Source: Mycobacterium simiae
Lineage (GTDB): Bacteria > Actinomycetota > Actinomycetes > Mycobacteriales > Mycobacteriaceae
Direction of reading: 5' to 3'
DNA: 64,000 bases
NCBI RefSeq assembly: GCF_010727605.1
Contig: NZ_AP022568.1
Location: 2,666,001-2,730,000 of the forward strand
Made by a program: the position numbers and the translations under genes. Positions 43,066-53,789 of the stretch are shown piece after piece (position 1 is the first letter of the stretch; each line of letters opens with the position of its first letter). The notes under the pieces are model-generated. The model saw only the letters and a program-made list of their open reading frames with translations. It ran no database searches and was not told the origin of the DNA.

Positions 43066-43944
43066 ATGAACCAGTTCCCGCCGCCAGCCGACCGGATCGC
43101 CGACGCCTGGCACCGCCACCGTCCGTATCTGGTCAATCTGGGCTACCAGCTGCTCGGAGACGTGGGCGACGCCGAAGACGTTGCGCAAGAAGCGTTTCTG
43201 CGATTGTCGCGAGTCGACGCCGGTGAGATCGAGGATGTCCGCGGCTGGCTGACCGTGGTCACCAGCCGGCTCTGCCTCGATCAGGTGCGTTCGGCGCGAG
43301 CACGCTACGAGCGGCTGAGCCACGCGGCACGGGAGGACCTCGACGCGGCGCCGGCGCGCAATCCCGACCCGGCCGACCAGGCGACCCTCGATGACGAGGT
43401 CCGGGCCGCGTTACTGGAAGTGCTGCAACGCCTCAATCCGGGCGAACGGGTCGCATTTGTTCTGCATGACGTCTTCGGCTTCCCGTTTGACTCGATCGCC
43501 GAAACCGTCGGCCGTCCGGTCGGTACCTGCCGCCAGTTGGCGCGCCGTGCACGGGCCAAATTCGTTGCGGCACAACCAAATCTGAATGAGGTAACCCCCA
43601 CCGAACACCGGCTGGTGGCCGAGAAGTTCATCACCGCCTGCGCCAACGGAGACATTGCGGCGCTGACCGCGGTGCTCGATCCCGCGGTCTGGGGAGTGGG
43701 AACCCTGCTCGGGGACCCGCCACCCCCGCCGCAGATCAACCACGGGCCGCGGGCCGTCGCGACAAACCTGATGCGCTACTTGGGACCGGGAGTCACGTTG
43801 GTCAGCGGTCCGGCCGGCCAACCGGTGCTGCTGGCGTTCGCCGAGCGCCGGCTATTCGCGGCGATCCTGCTGACCCTCAATGGCCCGCTCATCGGCAAGA
43901 TCGAGGCGATTGCCGACCCGGCGGCGAGGGTCGCGACGACCTGA
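43066..43944 (+). CDS. ECF sigma factor with SnoaL-like C-terminal domain (SigI/SigJ, ECF41-like)
   Basis: A 292-residue protein. Region 2 (AWHRHRPYLVNLGYQLLGDVGDAEDVAQEAFLRL, DVRGWLTVVTSRLCLDQVRS) and region 4 (LQRLNPGERVAFVLHDVFGFPFDSIAETVG) are followed by a SnoaL-like domain (about 180-285). In this group the C-terminal domain itself regulates the sigma factor, replacing a separate anti-sigma protein. The sequence resembles M. tuberculosis SigI. Such factors often neighbour a redox gene; here a DDN reductase gene is divergent. No counterpart sits at this position in M. tuberculosis. Confidence 0.9.
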   Translation: MNQFPPPADRIADAWHRHRPYLVNLGYQLLGDVGDAEDVAQEAFLRLSRVDAGEIEDVRGWLTVVTSRLCLDQVRSARARYERLSHAAREDLDAAPARNPDPADQATLDDEVRAALLEVLQRLNPGERVAFVLHDVFGFPFDSIAETVGRPVGTCRQLARRARAKFVAAQPNLNEVTPTEHRLVAEKFITACANGDIAALTAVLDPAVWGVGTLLGDPPPPPQINHGPRAVATNLMRYLGPGVTLVSGPAGQPVLLAFAERRLFAAILLTLNGPLIGKIEAIADPAARVATT

Positions 43945-43953
43945 GGAACCGCA

Positions 43954-45315
43954 TCAGCTGTCGACGTCGCCGTCCGGGCGGAACGTACCGGGTCGCGAAT
44001 CCCGGGCCCGCTCGCAACTTGCGAAGAACCCGGCGATCATCGCTGTGGCCTCCACGAATTTGCGGCGGGTCGCCAGGGCCATCTCGTGTTTGACGTCGAT
44101 GACACCGCCGGGGCGCAGATGCGGATCGAACGGCACCTCCACGACCGGCCGACCGTGCTCGACGAACTCGCGCACCAGCACTGCGCGGGTGCGCTTGTCA
44201 GCGTGCCCGTCGGAGTCGTTGAGCACCACGATCGTGTTGTGCAGCAACGTCGTCATGCCCTGATCCGACAGCCACTCCAGGGTTCGGGCTGCAGCGGACG
44301 CCCCGTCCGCCCACGGTGACGACACGACGATCAGCGCATCCAGGTCGCGCAGAACTTCTTGGGTGACGGGCGAATCCATCGTCGAACCGCAATCGATCAC
44401 CGAGATCGTGAAATGGCGGTCCAAGCGGGCCGCGGCTTCCCGGTAGATCGCGGGATCGAGTACCCGCCGCGGTCCAGACGCCGGCTCCCCCGCGAGCACA
44501 TACAGACCGACCGCGTTCCGGCCCACCCGCGCGGCGACATCGGCGAACGATTCCAGATTCTTGTCCGCGGTCAGCTCCCAGAACGAGTTCGTCGAGCTCG
44601 GGTCGATGCGGCTGCTCAACCGACCGAAGGCGGTATCGGCGTCGATCGCCACGACGTGATCTTGGTGGCGGAGTTCGGCGAGCAAGGAGCCGACGCTGGC
44701 CGCGACGGACGTCTTACCGACACCGCCTTTGCCCACCACACCGACCTTGTGGTTAGCCCGGAATCCGGTGCGGATGGTCGCCTCGAATTCGGCATCTCGG
44801 AGTTGCGCGGGCGACGGACCAAGCTTGACGAGGCCGAACGTCAGCAGACGCAGCATGCGGCGCCAGCCGCGTTCCGGCGGTTCGGCCGCGACGGTCGGCC
44901 CGGGTGTGGGTGCGGCGTCGGCTACCGGTATCCGCGTCGTCGCCATATGGGTGATGAGCGATGGCGGCGGCGCGGAGGTGTGAAACGGCGGCGCCGACGC
45001 CGGCGGGCGGTGCGGCGGGGGCACAGCGGACGCGGCTGGGTTAGGCGGGGGAGGCCCAGGAGATGCAGCCGGGCGCTGCGGGGGAAGTCCAACCGGACGC
45101 GGCGGGGAGGACGCAGCCGGGCGCGCCGGGGGAGACGCCGCCGGGCGCGCCGGGGCTGGTGGGAACGCCTGGGTTGGGGGCGGGGTTGGGCGTTGCGCGG
45201 GCGGCGGCCCGGCGTTGCGCGGGCCCCGCGACGGCGAACCAGGCGGAGGTGGTGCGGGTGCGCTGGGCCGGTCGGGCTGCAGACGGTCCCGCAGGAATTC
45301 GTCGCGCTCGTTCAT
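43954..45315 (-). CDS. MinD-like ATPase with Pro-rich N-terminus (Rv3860-like)
   Basis: The ATG at 45315 with GAGGAAG upstream gives 453 residues; in-frame ATG codons up to 45576 could extend it. Residues 15-120 are Pro/Ala-rich and disordered. A MinD/ParA-type domain follows with KGGVGKTS at 196-203, VVAIDADTAFGRLSSRID and ISVIDCGSTMDSPV. Architecture resembles EspI of ESX-1. It lies between the sigma factor and gltB, as Rv3860 does beside gltB. Role unknown; a link to type VII secretion is inferred from family and location. Confidence 0.85.
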   Translation of the reverse strand: MNERDEFLRDRLQPDRPSAPAPPPPGSPSRGPRNAGPPPAQRPTPPPTQAFPPAPARPAASPPARPAASSPPRPVGLPPQRPAASPGPPPPNPAASAVPPPHRPPASAPPFHTSAPPPSLITHMATTRIPVADAAPTPGPTVAAEPPERGWRRMLRLLTFGLVKLGPSPAQLRDAEFEATIRTGFRANHKVGVVGKGGVGKTSVAASVGSLLAELRHQDHVVAIDADTAFGRLSSRIDPSSTNSFWELTADKNLESFADVAARVGRNAVGLYVLAGEPASGPRRVLDPAIYREAAARLDRHFTISVIDCGSTMDSPVTQEVLRDLDALIVVSSPWADGASAAARTLEWLSDQGMTTLLHNTIVVLNDSDGHADKRTRAVLVREFVEHGRPVVEVPFDPHLRPGGVIDVKHEMALATRRKFVEATAMIAGFFASCERARDSRPGTFRPDGDVDS

Positions 45316-45998
45316 GGGCTTCCTCGGTGCCGGGCGATGGATCGTCTTGTGTGGCGGCCAAACAGCAGGGTGATGCTCGGGCGGCATTTCCGCACGCGTC
45401 ATTTCAGTATCGCGCAAACTGCGCAGGCCCTGACCCAGTGCCAGCGCCGGGTCCGGCACATCCGCCGTACCGGTCACGGGCGGTGCGGACGCGGTGCCTG
45501 CCGCGCGCTGTCCTGGTCCCGGTCCCGGTCCCTGTGCCGAAGTGTGTGGGCGTCCGCGGCGTGTGATCGCGGCCATCCGGGTCGCCGGGTACGGTGCGCG
45601 TCACAGCAAACCCGACGGGGCGGACATCGAAGCGGCCCGCCCGCGCTGGTCCGCGCCGTCGTGGGTGGGCCGACGGGCAGCTGAAGCGCATTTGCGCGGG
45701 TCATCGCCAACCGCCGGCAGCGAATTTACGTCGCCGCTAGCTCCCGGGCTACACTTGCAGAAGTTGGCATGTCAGGCGGTTTTTGTCATATCGTTTTACG
45801 ACTTGTCGAGACCGGGTACACGCCACCGTTCAGCGCCGCACGGACGATTCCCATATCGGATCATTTTTCCGCCTGGGAGACAGCCTATCGACAAGACCGA
45901 AGGGGCCGGCCCGCAACCTCCGGGTGCGGCCTCGTCGGAGCCACCGAAAATGGCCGCAAACGGCCGCGCAGCAAGTTCTGGTGAAGAGGCAGGTGCAT
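45316..45998. other. Divergent region between the MinD-like gene and gltB
   Basis: About 680 bp between divergent genes. The left part may still encode an N-terminal extension of the MinD-like protein. The right part (about 45700-45980) is less G+C-rich and must hold the gltBD promoter. I could not fix -10/-35 elements; TACACT near 45750 is one possible -10. A direct repeat of GGTCCC (about 45515-45535) is present. No other gene is supported. Confidence 0.5.
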
Positions 45999-48900
45999 AT
46001 GACGCCCGAGCGCGTTGGGTTGTACAACCCCGCGTACGAGCACGATTCGTGCGGGGTAGCCATGGTCGTCGATATGCACGGCCGCCGCAGCCGCGACATC
46101 GTCGACAAGGCGATCACCGCGCTGGTCAACCTCGAACACCGTGGCGCCCAGGGAGCCGAGCCGCGCAGCGGTGACGGCGCGGGCATCCTGATTCAGGTCC
46201 CCGACGCGTTCCTGCGCGAGGTCGTCGACTTCGAACTTCCAGCACCGGGCAGCTACGCCACCGGGATCGCGTTCTTGCCGCAGTCGTCCAAGGATGCCGC
46301 CGCCGCGTGCGCCGCGGTGGAGAAGATCGCCGAAGCCGAGGGACTGACGGTCCTGGGTTGGCGCAATGTCCCCACCGACGATTCCTCGTTGGGTGCGCTG
46401 TCGCGTGATGCCATGCCCACGTTCCGGCAGATCTTCATTGCGGGTGCCTCCGACATGCAGCTGGAGCGCCGCTGCTATGTCGTGCGCAAGCGCGCCGAGC
46501 ACGAGCTCGGGACCAAGGGCCCCGGTCAGGATGGGCCGGGCCGCGAGACTGTCTACTTCCCGAGCTTGTCCGGCCAGACCATGGTCTACAAGGGCATGCT
46601 GACCACCCCGCAGCTCAAGGCGTTTTACCTTGACTTGCAAGACGATCGGATGACCAGCGCGCTGGGCATCGTGCACTCCCGCTTCTCCACCAACACCTTC
46701 CCGTCGTGGCCGCTGGCGCATCCGTTCCGTCGCATCGCCCACAACGGTGAGATCAACACCGTCACCGGGAACGAGAACTGGATGCGCGCCCGCGAGGCGC
46801 TAATAAAGACCGACGTCTTCGGATCCGTCGACGATCTGGAGAAGTTGTTCCCGATCTGCACCCCGGGCGCTTCGGACACCGCCCGCTTCGACGAGGCGCT
46901 GGAACTGCTGCATCTGGGTGGTCGCAGCCTGCCGCACGCCGTGTTGATGATGATTCCCGAGGCCTGGGAGCGCAACGAGTCGATGGACCCGGCCCGGCGC
47001 GCGTTCTACGAGTACCACGCATCGCTGATGGAGCCGTGGGACGGCCCGGCGTCGATGACGTTCACCGACGGCACCATCGTCGGCGCCGTGCTCGACCGTA
47101 ATGGCCTTCGCCCGTCGCGTATTTGGGTTACCAAGGACGGTTTGGTGGTGATGGCGTCGGAGGCCGGCGTCTTGGATCTGGACCCCTCGACGGTGGTGCA
47201 GCGCATGCGGCTGCAGCCCGGCCGGATGTTCCTGGTGGACACCACCCAGGGTCGCATCGTCGCTGACGAGGAAATCAAGGCTGAACTGGCGGCCGAGCAT
47301 CCCTACCAGGAGTGGCTCGACCGCAACCTCGTACCGCTGGAGTCGCTGCCGCAGGGTGAGTACATCCGGATGGCTCATGATCGACTTGTTATGCGGCAGT
47401 TGGCTTTTGGGTACACCTATGAGGAGCTCAACCTGCTGGTGGCTCCCATGGTCCGCACCGGCGCCGAGCCGATCGGGTCGATGGGGACCGACACTCCTGT
47501 TGCGGTGCTCTCGCAGCGTCCCCGGATGCTTTACGACTACTTCCACCAGCTCTTCGCCCAGGTGACCAACCCGCCGCTGGACGCCATCCGCGAAGAGGTG
47601 GTGACCAGCCTGCAGGGCACCACCGGCGGGGAGCGCGACCTGCTCAGCCCGGACGAGTTTTCGTGCCATCAAATCGTGCTGCGGCAGCCGATTCTGCGGA
47701 ACCACGAGCTGGCCAAACTGGTCAACTTAAACCCCGACGATGAAGTCAACGGGCGTCCACATAGCATGCGCTCCAAGGTAATTCGCTGTCTGTACCCGGT
47801 CGCCGACGGTGGCGCCGGGCTGGCAGCCGCGCTGGAAGACGTGCGCGCGCAGGCGTCCGCCGCGATTGCCGACGGCGCCCGGGTGATCATTCTTTCCGAC
47901 CGCGACTCCAACGAGCAGATGGCGCCGATTCCGTCGCTGCTGGCCGTCGCCGGCGTGCACCACCATCTGGTCCGCGATCGGACCCGCACGCACGTCGGCC
48001 TGGTCGTCGAGTCGGGCGATGCCCGCGAGGTGCATCACATGGCGATGCTGATCGGTTGCGGTGCGGCCGCAGTCAACCCGTACCTGGCCTTCGAGTCGAT
48101 CGAGGACATGCTCGACCGCGGCGTGATCGACGGAATCGACCGCGACAAGGCGCTGAACAACTACGTCAAGGCCGCCGGCAAGGGCGTGCTGAAAGTCATG
48201 TCCAAGATGGGCATTTCGACGCTGGCGTCCTACACCGGTGCCCAACTCTTCCAGGCCGTCGGAATCTCGGAGGACGTGCTCGACGAGTACTTCACCGGGC
48301 TGGCCTGCCCGACGGGCGGCATCACCTTGGACGACGTCGCCGCCGACGTGGCGGCCCGGCACCGGCTGGCCTACCTGGATCGGCCGGATGAGCGCGCGCA
48401 CCGCGAACTCGAAGTCGGTGGGGACTACCAGTGGCGCCGGGAAGGTGAGTACCACCTGTTCAATCCGGAGACGGTGTTCAAGCTGCAGCACGCCACCCGC
48501 ACCGGGCAGTACAAGATCTTTAAGGAGTACACCCGCCTGGTCGACGACCAGAGCGAGCGGATGGCCTCGCTGCGCGGGCTGCTCAAGTTCCGCGGGGATA
48601 TCCGCCCACCGGTTCCGCTGGATGAGGTGGAGCCGGCGAGCGAAATCGTCAAACGCTTCTCCACCGGTGCGATGAGCTACGGCTCGATCTCCGCCGAGGC
48701 GCACGAGACGCTCGCCATCGCGATGAACCGGCTGGGCGGCCGGTCCAACAGCGGTGAGGGCGGCGAGGACGTCAAGCGTTTCGAGCCTGACCCCAACGGC
48801 GACTGGCGTCGCAGCGCGATCAAACAGGTCGCTTCGGCACGGTTCGGCGTCACGTCGCACTACCTGACCAACTGCACCGACATCCAGATCAAGATGGCCC

Positions 48901-50582
48901 AGGGCGCCAAACCCGGTGAGGGCGGCCAACTTCCGGGGCACAAGGTGTACCCCTGGGTGGCAGAGGTCCGGCACTCGACACCCGGTGTCGGTCTCATCTC
49001 GCCGCCGCCGCACCACGACATCTACTCGATCGAGGATCTGGCACAGCTGATTCACGATCTGAAGAACGCCAACCCGCAGGCGCGGGTTCACGTGAAGCTG
49101 GTTTCGGAGAACGGGGTCGGCACGGTCGCGGCCGGTGTGTCCAAGGCGCACGCCGACGTGGTGCTGATCTCCGGTCACGACGGCGGAACCGGCGCGACCC
49201 CGCTGACGTCGCAGAAGCACGCCGGCGCTCCCTGGGAGTTGGGCCTGGCCGAGACGCAGCAGACCTTGCTGCTCAACGGGTTACGCGACCGCATCGTGGT
49301 CCAGGTGGACGGGCAACTCAAGACCGGCCGCGACGTGATGATCGGCGCGCTGCTGGGCGCCGAGGAATTCGGTTTCGCCACCGCGCCATTGGTGGTCGCT
49401 GGCTGCATCATGATGCGGGTATGCCACCTCGACACCTGCCCCGTTGGTGTGGCCACCCAGAACCCCGTGCTGCGTGAGCGTTTCACCGGCAGGCCGGAGT
49501 TCGTCGAGAACTTCTTCATGTTCATCGCCGAAGAGGTCCGGGAGTACATGGCGCAGTTGGGTTTCCGGACGTTCAACGAAGCTGTGGGCCAGGTGGGCTC
49601 GCTGGACACTACGCTCGCGCGGGCGCACTGGAAGGCGCACAAACTGGATCTCGCTCCGGTGCTGCACGAGCCAGAGTCCGCGTTCATGAACCAGGACCTG
49701 TACTGCAGTTCACGCCAGGACCATGGCCTGGACAAAGCGCTGGATCAGCAGTTGATCGTGATGAGCAGGGAGGCATTGGATTCCGGCAAGCCGGTCCGGT
49801 TCTCCACCACGATCAGCAACGTGAACCGCACGGTGGGCACCATGCTCGGCCACGAGTTGACGAAGGCCTACGGTGGGCAAGGCCTACCGGACGGAACAAT
49901 CGACATCACCTTTGACGGGTCCGCAGGCAACAGCTTCGGCGCCTTCGTGCCCAAGGGCATCACCTTGCGGGTGTATGGCGACGCCAACGACTACGTCGGC
50001 AAGGGCTTGTCGGGCGGCCGCATCGTGGTCCGCCCGTCCGACAACGCGCCGCAGGACTACGTGGCCGAAGAAAACATCATCGGCGGCAACGTGATCCTGT
50101 TCGGTGCTACTAGTGGGGAGGCTTTCTTGCGCGGCGTGGTCGGCGAGCGGTTCGCGGTCCGCAACTCCGGTGCCCATGCCGTGGTTGAGGGCGTCGGCGA
50201 TCACGGTTGCGAGTACATGACCGGAGGCCGGGTGGTGATCCTCGGGCACACCGGACGTAACTTCGCGGCCGGCATGTCCGGCGGTGTGGCCTACGTCTAT
50301 GACCCCAACGAGCAACTGTCACAGAATCTGAACACCGAGATGGTGGACCTCGAGGCGCTTGATGCCGACGATGTCGAGTTCCTGCGCGGCATCATCCAGG
50401 CACACGTCGATGCCACCGATTCCGCGGTCGGCCAGCGGGTTCTGGCCGACTGGCACAGTCAGCAGCGGCACTTCGTCAAGGTGATGCCGCGCGACTACAA
50501 GAAGGTGCTGGAGGCGATCGCCCACGCGGAACGCGACGGCATCGACGTCGACAAAGCGATCATGGCGGCAGCGCATGGCTGA
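45999..50582 (+). CDS. gltB: Glutamate synthase large subunit (GOGAT alpha)
   Basis: The ATG at 45999, with AAGAGGCAGG upstream, gives 1527 residues, identical in length to M. tuberculosis GltB. A short propeptide precedes the nucleophile Cys18 ([13 protein letters not shown]) of the class II glutaminase domain. The central and FMN-binding domains include [14 protein letters not shown] and the [3Fe-4S] cluster cysteines in [19 protein letters not shown]. The C-terminal beta-helix GXGXG domain ends at residue 1527. It makes two glutamates from glutamine and 2-oxoglutarate, with gltD overlapping by 8 bp. Confidence 0.98.
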   Translation: MTPERVGLYNPAYEHDSCGVAMVVDMHGRRSRDIVDKAITALVNLEHRGAQGAEPRSGDGAGILIQVPDAFLREVVDFELPAPGSYATGIAFLPQSSKDAAAACAAVEKIAEAEGLTVLGWRNVPTDDSSLGALSRDAMPTFRQIFIAGASDMQLERRCYVVRKRAEHELGTKGPGQDGPGRETVYFPSLSGQTMVYKGMLTTPQLKAFYLDLQDDRMTSALGIVHSRFSTNTFPSWPLAHPFRRIAHNGEINTVTGNENWMRAREALIKTDVFGSVDDLEKLFPICTPGASDTARFDEALELLHLGGRSLPHAVLMMIPEAWERNESMDPARRAFYEYHASLMEPWDGPASMTFTDGTIVGAVLDRNGLRPSRIWVTKDGLVVMASEAGVLDLDPSTVVQRMRLQPGRMFLVDTTQGRIVADEEIKAELAAEHPYQEWLDRNLVPLESLPQGEYIRMAHDRLVMRQLAFGYTYEELNLLVAPMVRTGAEPIGSMGTDTPVAVLSQRPRMLYDYFHQLFAQVTNPPLDAIREEVVTSLQGTTGGERDLLSPDEFSCHQIVLRQPILRNHELAKLVNLNPDDEVNGRPHSMRSKVIRCLYPVADGGAGLAAALEDVRAQASAAIADGARVIILSDRDSNEQMAPIPSLLAVAGVHHHLVRDRTRTHVGLVVESGDAREVHHMAMLIGCGAAAVNPYLAFESIEDMLDRGVIDGIDRDKALNNYVKAAGKGVLKVMSKMGISTLASYTGAQLFQAVGISEDVLDEYFTGLACPTGGITLDDVAADVAARHRLAYLDRPDERAHRELEVGGDYQWRREGEYHLFNPETVFKLQHATRTGQYKIFKEYTRLVDDQSERMASLRGLLKFRGDIRPPVPLDEVEPASEIVKRFSTGAMSYGSISAEAHETLAIAMNRLGGRSNSGEGGEDVKRFEPDPNGDWRRSAIKQVASARFGVTSHYLTNCTDIQIKMAQGAKPGEGGQLPGHKVYPWVAEVRHSTPGVGLISPPPHHDIYSIEDLAQLIHDLKNANPQARVHVKLVSENGVGTVAAGVSKAHADVVLISGHDGGTGATPLTSQKHAGAPWELGLAETQQTLLLNGLRDRIVVQVDGQLKTGRDVMIGALLGAEEFGFATAPLVVAGCIMMRVCHLDTCPVGVATQNPVLRERFTGRPEFVENFFMFIAEEVREYMAQLGFRTFNEAVGQVGSLDTTLARAHWKAHKLDLAPVLHEPESAFMNQDLYCSSRQDHGLDKALDQQLIVMSREALDSGKPVRFSTTISNVNRTVGTMLGHELTKAYGGQGLPDGTIDITFDGSAGNSFGAFVPKGITLRVYGDANDYVGKGLSGGRIVVRPSDNAPQDYVAEENIIGGNVILFGATSGEAFLRGVVGERFAVRNSGAHAVVEGVGDHGCEYMTGGRVVILGHTGRNFAAGMSGGVAYVYDPNEQLSQNLNTEMVDLEALDADDVEFLRGIIQAHVDATDSAVGQRVLADWHSQQRHFVKVMPRDYKKVLEAIAHAERDGIDVDKAIMAAAHG

Positions 50583-52050
50583 TCCAACCGGCTTTTTGAA
50601 GTTCACGCATCGGGAGTTGCCGCAACGGCGACCGGTCCCGCTGCGCTTGAAGGACTGGAAAGAGGTCTACCAGGACTTCAACGATGACACGTTACGCGAG
50701 CAGGCCTCGCGTTGCATGGACTGCGGTATCCCGTTCTGTCACAACGGTTGTCCGTTGGGCAACCTGATCCCGGAATGGAACGATTTGGTGCGCAGGGGTC
50801 GGTGGCGCGACGCCATCGAGCGGTTGCACGCCACCAACAACTTCCCGGACTTCACCGGGCGGCTGTGTCCGGCACCCTGTGAGCCGGCATGTGTGCTGGG
50901 GATCAACCAGGATCCGGTCACCATCAAGCAGATCGAGTTGGAGATCATCGACCACGCCTTCGAGGAAGGCTTCGTGGAGCCAAAGCCGCCGACCAAGCTG
51001 ACCGGAAAGACCGTCGCGGTGATCGGTTCTGGCCCGGCCGGGTTGGCCGCGGCCCAACAGCTCACCCGCGCGGGACACAGGGTTACCGTCTTCGAGCGCG
51101 CCGACCGCATCGGCGGGCTGCTGCGCTACGGCATTCCGGAATTCAAGATGGAAAAGCGTGTCCTGGACCGTCGCCTCGACCAGATGCGCGCGGAGGGAAC
51201 CGAGTTCCGGGCCGGCGTCAACGTCGGGGTCGACATCACCGCCGAACAGTTGCTCGCCGACTTCGATGCGGTGGTCCTGGCGGGCGGCGCCACCGCGTCG
51301 CGTGACCTGTCGATCCCGGGCCGGGAACTGGACGGCATCCACCTGGCGATGGAGTACCTGCCCTGGGGTAACCGCGTAGCATCGGGTGACCTGGAAGGCG
51401 CGATGCTGGGCCCCGACGGGCAGCCGCCGATTACCGCCAAGGACAAGAAGGTCGTCATCATCGGCGGTGGTGACACCGGAGCCGACTGCCTGGGCACCGC
51501 ACACCGGCAAGGCGCGTCGTTGATCCATCAGTTCGAGATCATGCCGCGGCCACCGGAGGCGCGCGCCGAGTCCACGCCATGGCCGACCTACCCGCTGATG
51601 TACCGGGTCTCCTCGGCGCACGAGGAAGGCGGCGAACGGGTCTTCTCGGTCAACACCGAGGAGTTCGTCGGCACCGACGGGCACGTGACCGCGCTCAAGG
51701 CGCACGAAGTAACGATGCAGGACGGCAAGTTCGTCAAGGTGGACGGTTCCGATTTCGAACTCGAGACCGACCTGGTGTTGTTGGCGATGGGGTTTGTGGG
51801 GCCGGAAAAAGAGGGCCTGCTCACCGATCTCGACGTGAAGCTCACCGAGCGGGGCAACGTCGCACGCGGCGCTGACTATGAGACGTCGGTGCCCGGCGTT
51901 TTCGTTGCCGGCGACATGGGTCGGGGTCAGTCCTTGATCGTCTGGGCGATCGCCGAGGGACGGGCCGCCGCCGCGGGCGTGGACCGGTATTTGATGGGGT
52001 CAACCGCCCTTCCGGCGCCGATCAAGCCGACGGCCGCACCGCTTCAGTAG
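50575..52050 (+). CDS. gltD: Glutamate synthase small subunit (GOGAT beta)
   Basis: A 491-residue NADPH-oxidising subunit that passes electrons to GltB. The N-terminal domain has the two iron-sulfur motifs [17 protein letters not shown] and [13 protein letters not shown] binding is at [20 protein letters not shown] binding at [14 protein letters not shown], and a C-terminal [10 protein letters not shown] motif follows. The start overlaps the gltB end by 8 bp, so translation is probably coupled. Confidence 0.98.
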   Translation: MADPTGFLKFTHRELPQRRPVPLRLKDWKEVYQDFNDDTLREQASRCMDCGIPFCHNGCPLGNLIPEWNDLVRRGRWRDAIERLHATNNFPDFTGRLCPAPCEPACVLGINQDPVTIKQIELEIIDHAFEEGFVEPKPPTKLTGKTVAVIGSGPAGLAAAQQLTRAGHRVTVFERADRIGGLLRYGIPEFKMEKRVLDRRLDQMRAEGTEFRAGVNVGVDITAEQLLADFDAVVLAGGATASRDLSIPGRELDGIHLAMEYLPWGNRVASGDLEGAMLGPDGQPPITAKDKKVVIIGGGDTGADCLGTAHRQGASLIHQFEIMPRPPEARAESTPWPTYPLMYRVSSAHEEGGERVFSVNTEEFVGTDGHVTALKAHEVTMQDGKFVKVDGSDFELETDLVLLAMGFVGPEKEGLLTDLDVKLTERGNVARGADYETSVPGVFVAGDMGRGQSLIVWAIAEGRAAAAGVDRYLMGSTALPAPIKPTAAPLQ

Positions 52051-52193
52051 TCACAGCAGTCACTCCTGAAACACGCCGGGATTTGATCGGCGAGCCTGCG
52101 ACAGTTTGCCGGATGACGGGTGTCTAATGGGCCATTGTGTGCTTCGTCACAGCGGAGTCGCGGTAGAAAAGATCGACCGCAGGAGTGATCACT

Positions 52194-52334
52194 GTGCATG
52201 TGAATCCAGTACCTCGTTCGCGGGTGGGGCGAATGGCCTGGTCTTGGCTTCGTCACCCGGTCAAGAGCCGTGAGTTCCCCGCCAAGCGGGAGCGTCTGAT
52301 CACTGCGGAGGAAATGCTGCTTTTCGGCGCCTAG
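52194..52334 (+). CDS. Small protein of 46 residues downstream of gltD
   Basis: A short frame with GTG start at 52194 and AGGAG at 52181-52185 (8-bp spacing). It encodes VHVNPVPRSRVGRMAWSWLR, then HPVKSREFPAKRERLITAEE and MLLFGA. It is basic, with a central amphipathic Trp-rich segment and an acidic C-terminus; there is no membrane helix. I do not recognise a family. The good ribosome binding site and the compositional contrast with surrounding non-coding DNA support it. About 140 bp separate it from gltD, so it may have its own promoter. Confidence 0.55.
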   Translation: MHVNPVPRSRVGRMAWSWLRHPVKSREFPAKRERLITAEEMLLFGA

Positions 52335-52434
52335 CTACCGAAGCAGTCCATTGGCGGGCCGCGCCGAATTTGCTAGTTGCGGCGGAGTGTGCACAGTAGC
52401 ACCAACAACCCCACCGTCAGCAAGGCCGATCGCA

Positions 52435-53286
52435 TCAACCGGTGTACAACCCTGAATCACGGATTGCCTCAGCCAACGGCTCCAACACGGCGGGGGTGTG
52501 CGGCGGCGGCAGGTAGATGATGCTCAGATCCAGGCCCTCGGCGCCGAGCGCGCCGGCCGTCTCGATGGCCTGCTGGTAGTCGAGATCCTCACCCAGCCGG
52601 ACGTGCGCGGACATGGTGATCTCCTTCGGGTCGCGGCCGATGTCCGCACACCGTGCCGCCAGCACGTCGCGTTTGCGGGCGAACTCCTCGGGCGTCCCGC
52701 CGGCGAAATTCCAGTGCTGGGCGTACCGGGCGGTGAGCGGCAGCGTGCGCTTCTCCCCGCTGCCACCAATGCAGATCGGCGGGTGCGGACGTTGCGGGCC
52801 CTTGGGCTCGTTGCGCGCGTCCTTGAGTTGGTAGTACTTGCCGTCGAAGTTGGTGGTGTTCTGGCTGAGCAGGCTGATCAGCACCTCGCAGGCTTCCTCG
52901 AACCGATCGAAACGTTCCCGGATGCTGCCCAGCTCGATGCCGTAGGCACCCGACTCCTCCTCGTTCCAGCCGGCACCGATGCCCAGCTCGAGCCGCCCGT
53001 TGGAGATGACGTCGAGCGCGGCGGCCATGTTGGCCAGGACCGCGGGGTGGCGGTAGTGGATGCCGGTGACCAGGGTGCCCAGCCGTAACCGCTTGGTGGC
53101 CTGAGCCAGTGCGGTCAGCGTCGTCCAACCTTCCAAGCACGGCCCGGTGCTGTCGGAGAAAATCGGATAAAAGTGGTCGAAAGTCCAACCGGACTCGAAA
53201 AGGTCGATGTCGTCGGCGGCCTGCCACACGGCGAGCATGTCCGCCCAGGTGGTGTTTTGCGGGGAAGTCTTGAAGGCGAATCGCAT
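52435..53286 (-). CDS. LLM-class F420-dependent oxidoreductase
   Basis: A 283-residue luciferase-like (TIM-barrel) protein of the TIGR03560 kind: MRFAFKTSPQNTTWADML, WTFDHFYPIF, RLRLGTLVTGIHYRHPAVLANMAAALDVISNGRLELGIGAGW. These segments carry the F420-binding pattern of the family. Substrate unknown. It is convergent with the small gene and divergent from the small membrane protein gene at 53.3 kb. No counterpart is expected at this place in M. tuberculosis. Confidence 0.92.
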   Translation of the reverse strand: MRFAFKTSPQNTTWADMLAVWQAADDIDLFESGWTFDHFYPIFSDSTGPCLEGWTTLTALAQATKRLRLGTLVTGIHYRHPAVLANMAAALDVISNGRLELGIGAGWNEEESGAYGIELGSIRERFDRFEEACEVLISLLSQNTTNFDGKYYQLKDARNEPKGPQRPHPPICIGGSGEKRTLPLTARYAQHWNFAGGTPEEFARKRDVLAARCADIGRDPKEITMSAHVRLGEDLDYQQAIETAGALGAEGLDLSIIYLPPPHTPAVLEPLAEAIRDSGLYTG

Positions 53287-53337
53287 GGGATCGACGTTAG
53301 TCGACCTTTATGAAGCGCAACTAAACTCAGGCCCGCG

Positions 53338-53571
53338 ATGAGTTACTCCCTCGGACTCGACACCAAAGTCACCCTCCTCGCGGCCGGGTTGATCTTTTTG
53401 CTCGCGCTCCTTCTCGGGGTCTGGAAATACCGGCAGATCATGACGTCGCAGGAGCATCGCGCCCACCCCTATGTCGACATCGCCCACCGGTCCGCGTTGC
53501 TCTACTCGTTCGCGACGCTGTTGCTCGCGGTCATTTTCGCGGGCTTCATCGCGGGTTTGGTTTGGCGGTGA
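53338..53571 (+). CDS. Small membrane protein (Rv3857c-like)
   Basis: A 77-residue protein with two hydrophobic segments (about 10-28, VTLLAAGLIFLLALLLGVW; about 55-74, TLLLAVIFAGFIAGLVW) separated by a His/Tyr-rich loop. Position between gltBD and the PHP gene matches Rv3857c. The last codons and the TGA stop lie inside the first copy of the 55-bp tandem repeat. Function unknown. Confidence 0.8.
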   Translation: MSYSLGLDTKVTLLAAGLIFLLALLLGVWKYRQIMTSQEHRAHPYVDIAHRSALLYSFATLLLAVIFAGFIAGLVWR

Positions 53572-53770
53572 CCTGCGGCGCTCGGCTGCGCCGCGCTTGC
53601 AGTCAGCGGGGGTGGTTTGGCGGTGACCTGCGGCGCTCGGCTGCGCCGCGCTTGCAGTCAGCGGGGGTGGTTTGGCGGTGACCTGCGGCGCTCGGCTGCG
53701 CCGCGCTTGCAGTCAGCGGGGGTGGTTTGGCGGTGACCTGCGGCGCTCGGCTCCGCCGCGCTTGCAGTCA
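53561..53770. repeat. 55-bp tandem repeat, 3.8 copies (VNTR-like)
   Basis: Copies start at 53561, 53616, 53671 and 53726; the last covers 45 bp. The unit runs TTTGGCGGTGACCTGCGGCG then CTCGGCTGCGCCGCGCTTGC then AGTCAGCGGGGGTGG. Copies 1-3 are identical; copy 4 has one change (CTCC for CTGC). Each unit contains the hairpin GCGGCGC/GCGCCGC and repeats the gene end TTTGGCGGTGA. It lies between the small membrane protein gene and the PHP gene. Confidence 0.95.
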
Positions 53771-53789
53771 CCCGCGGCACACTGGAGTC

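Noticed and set aside
53561..53770. CRISPR array
   Set aside because: The 55-bp units are contiguous without unique spacers, and no cas genes are present, so this is a tandem repeat.
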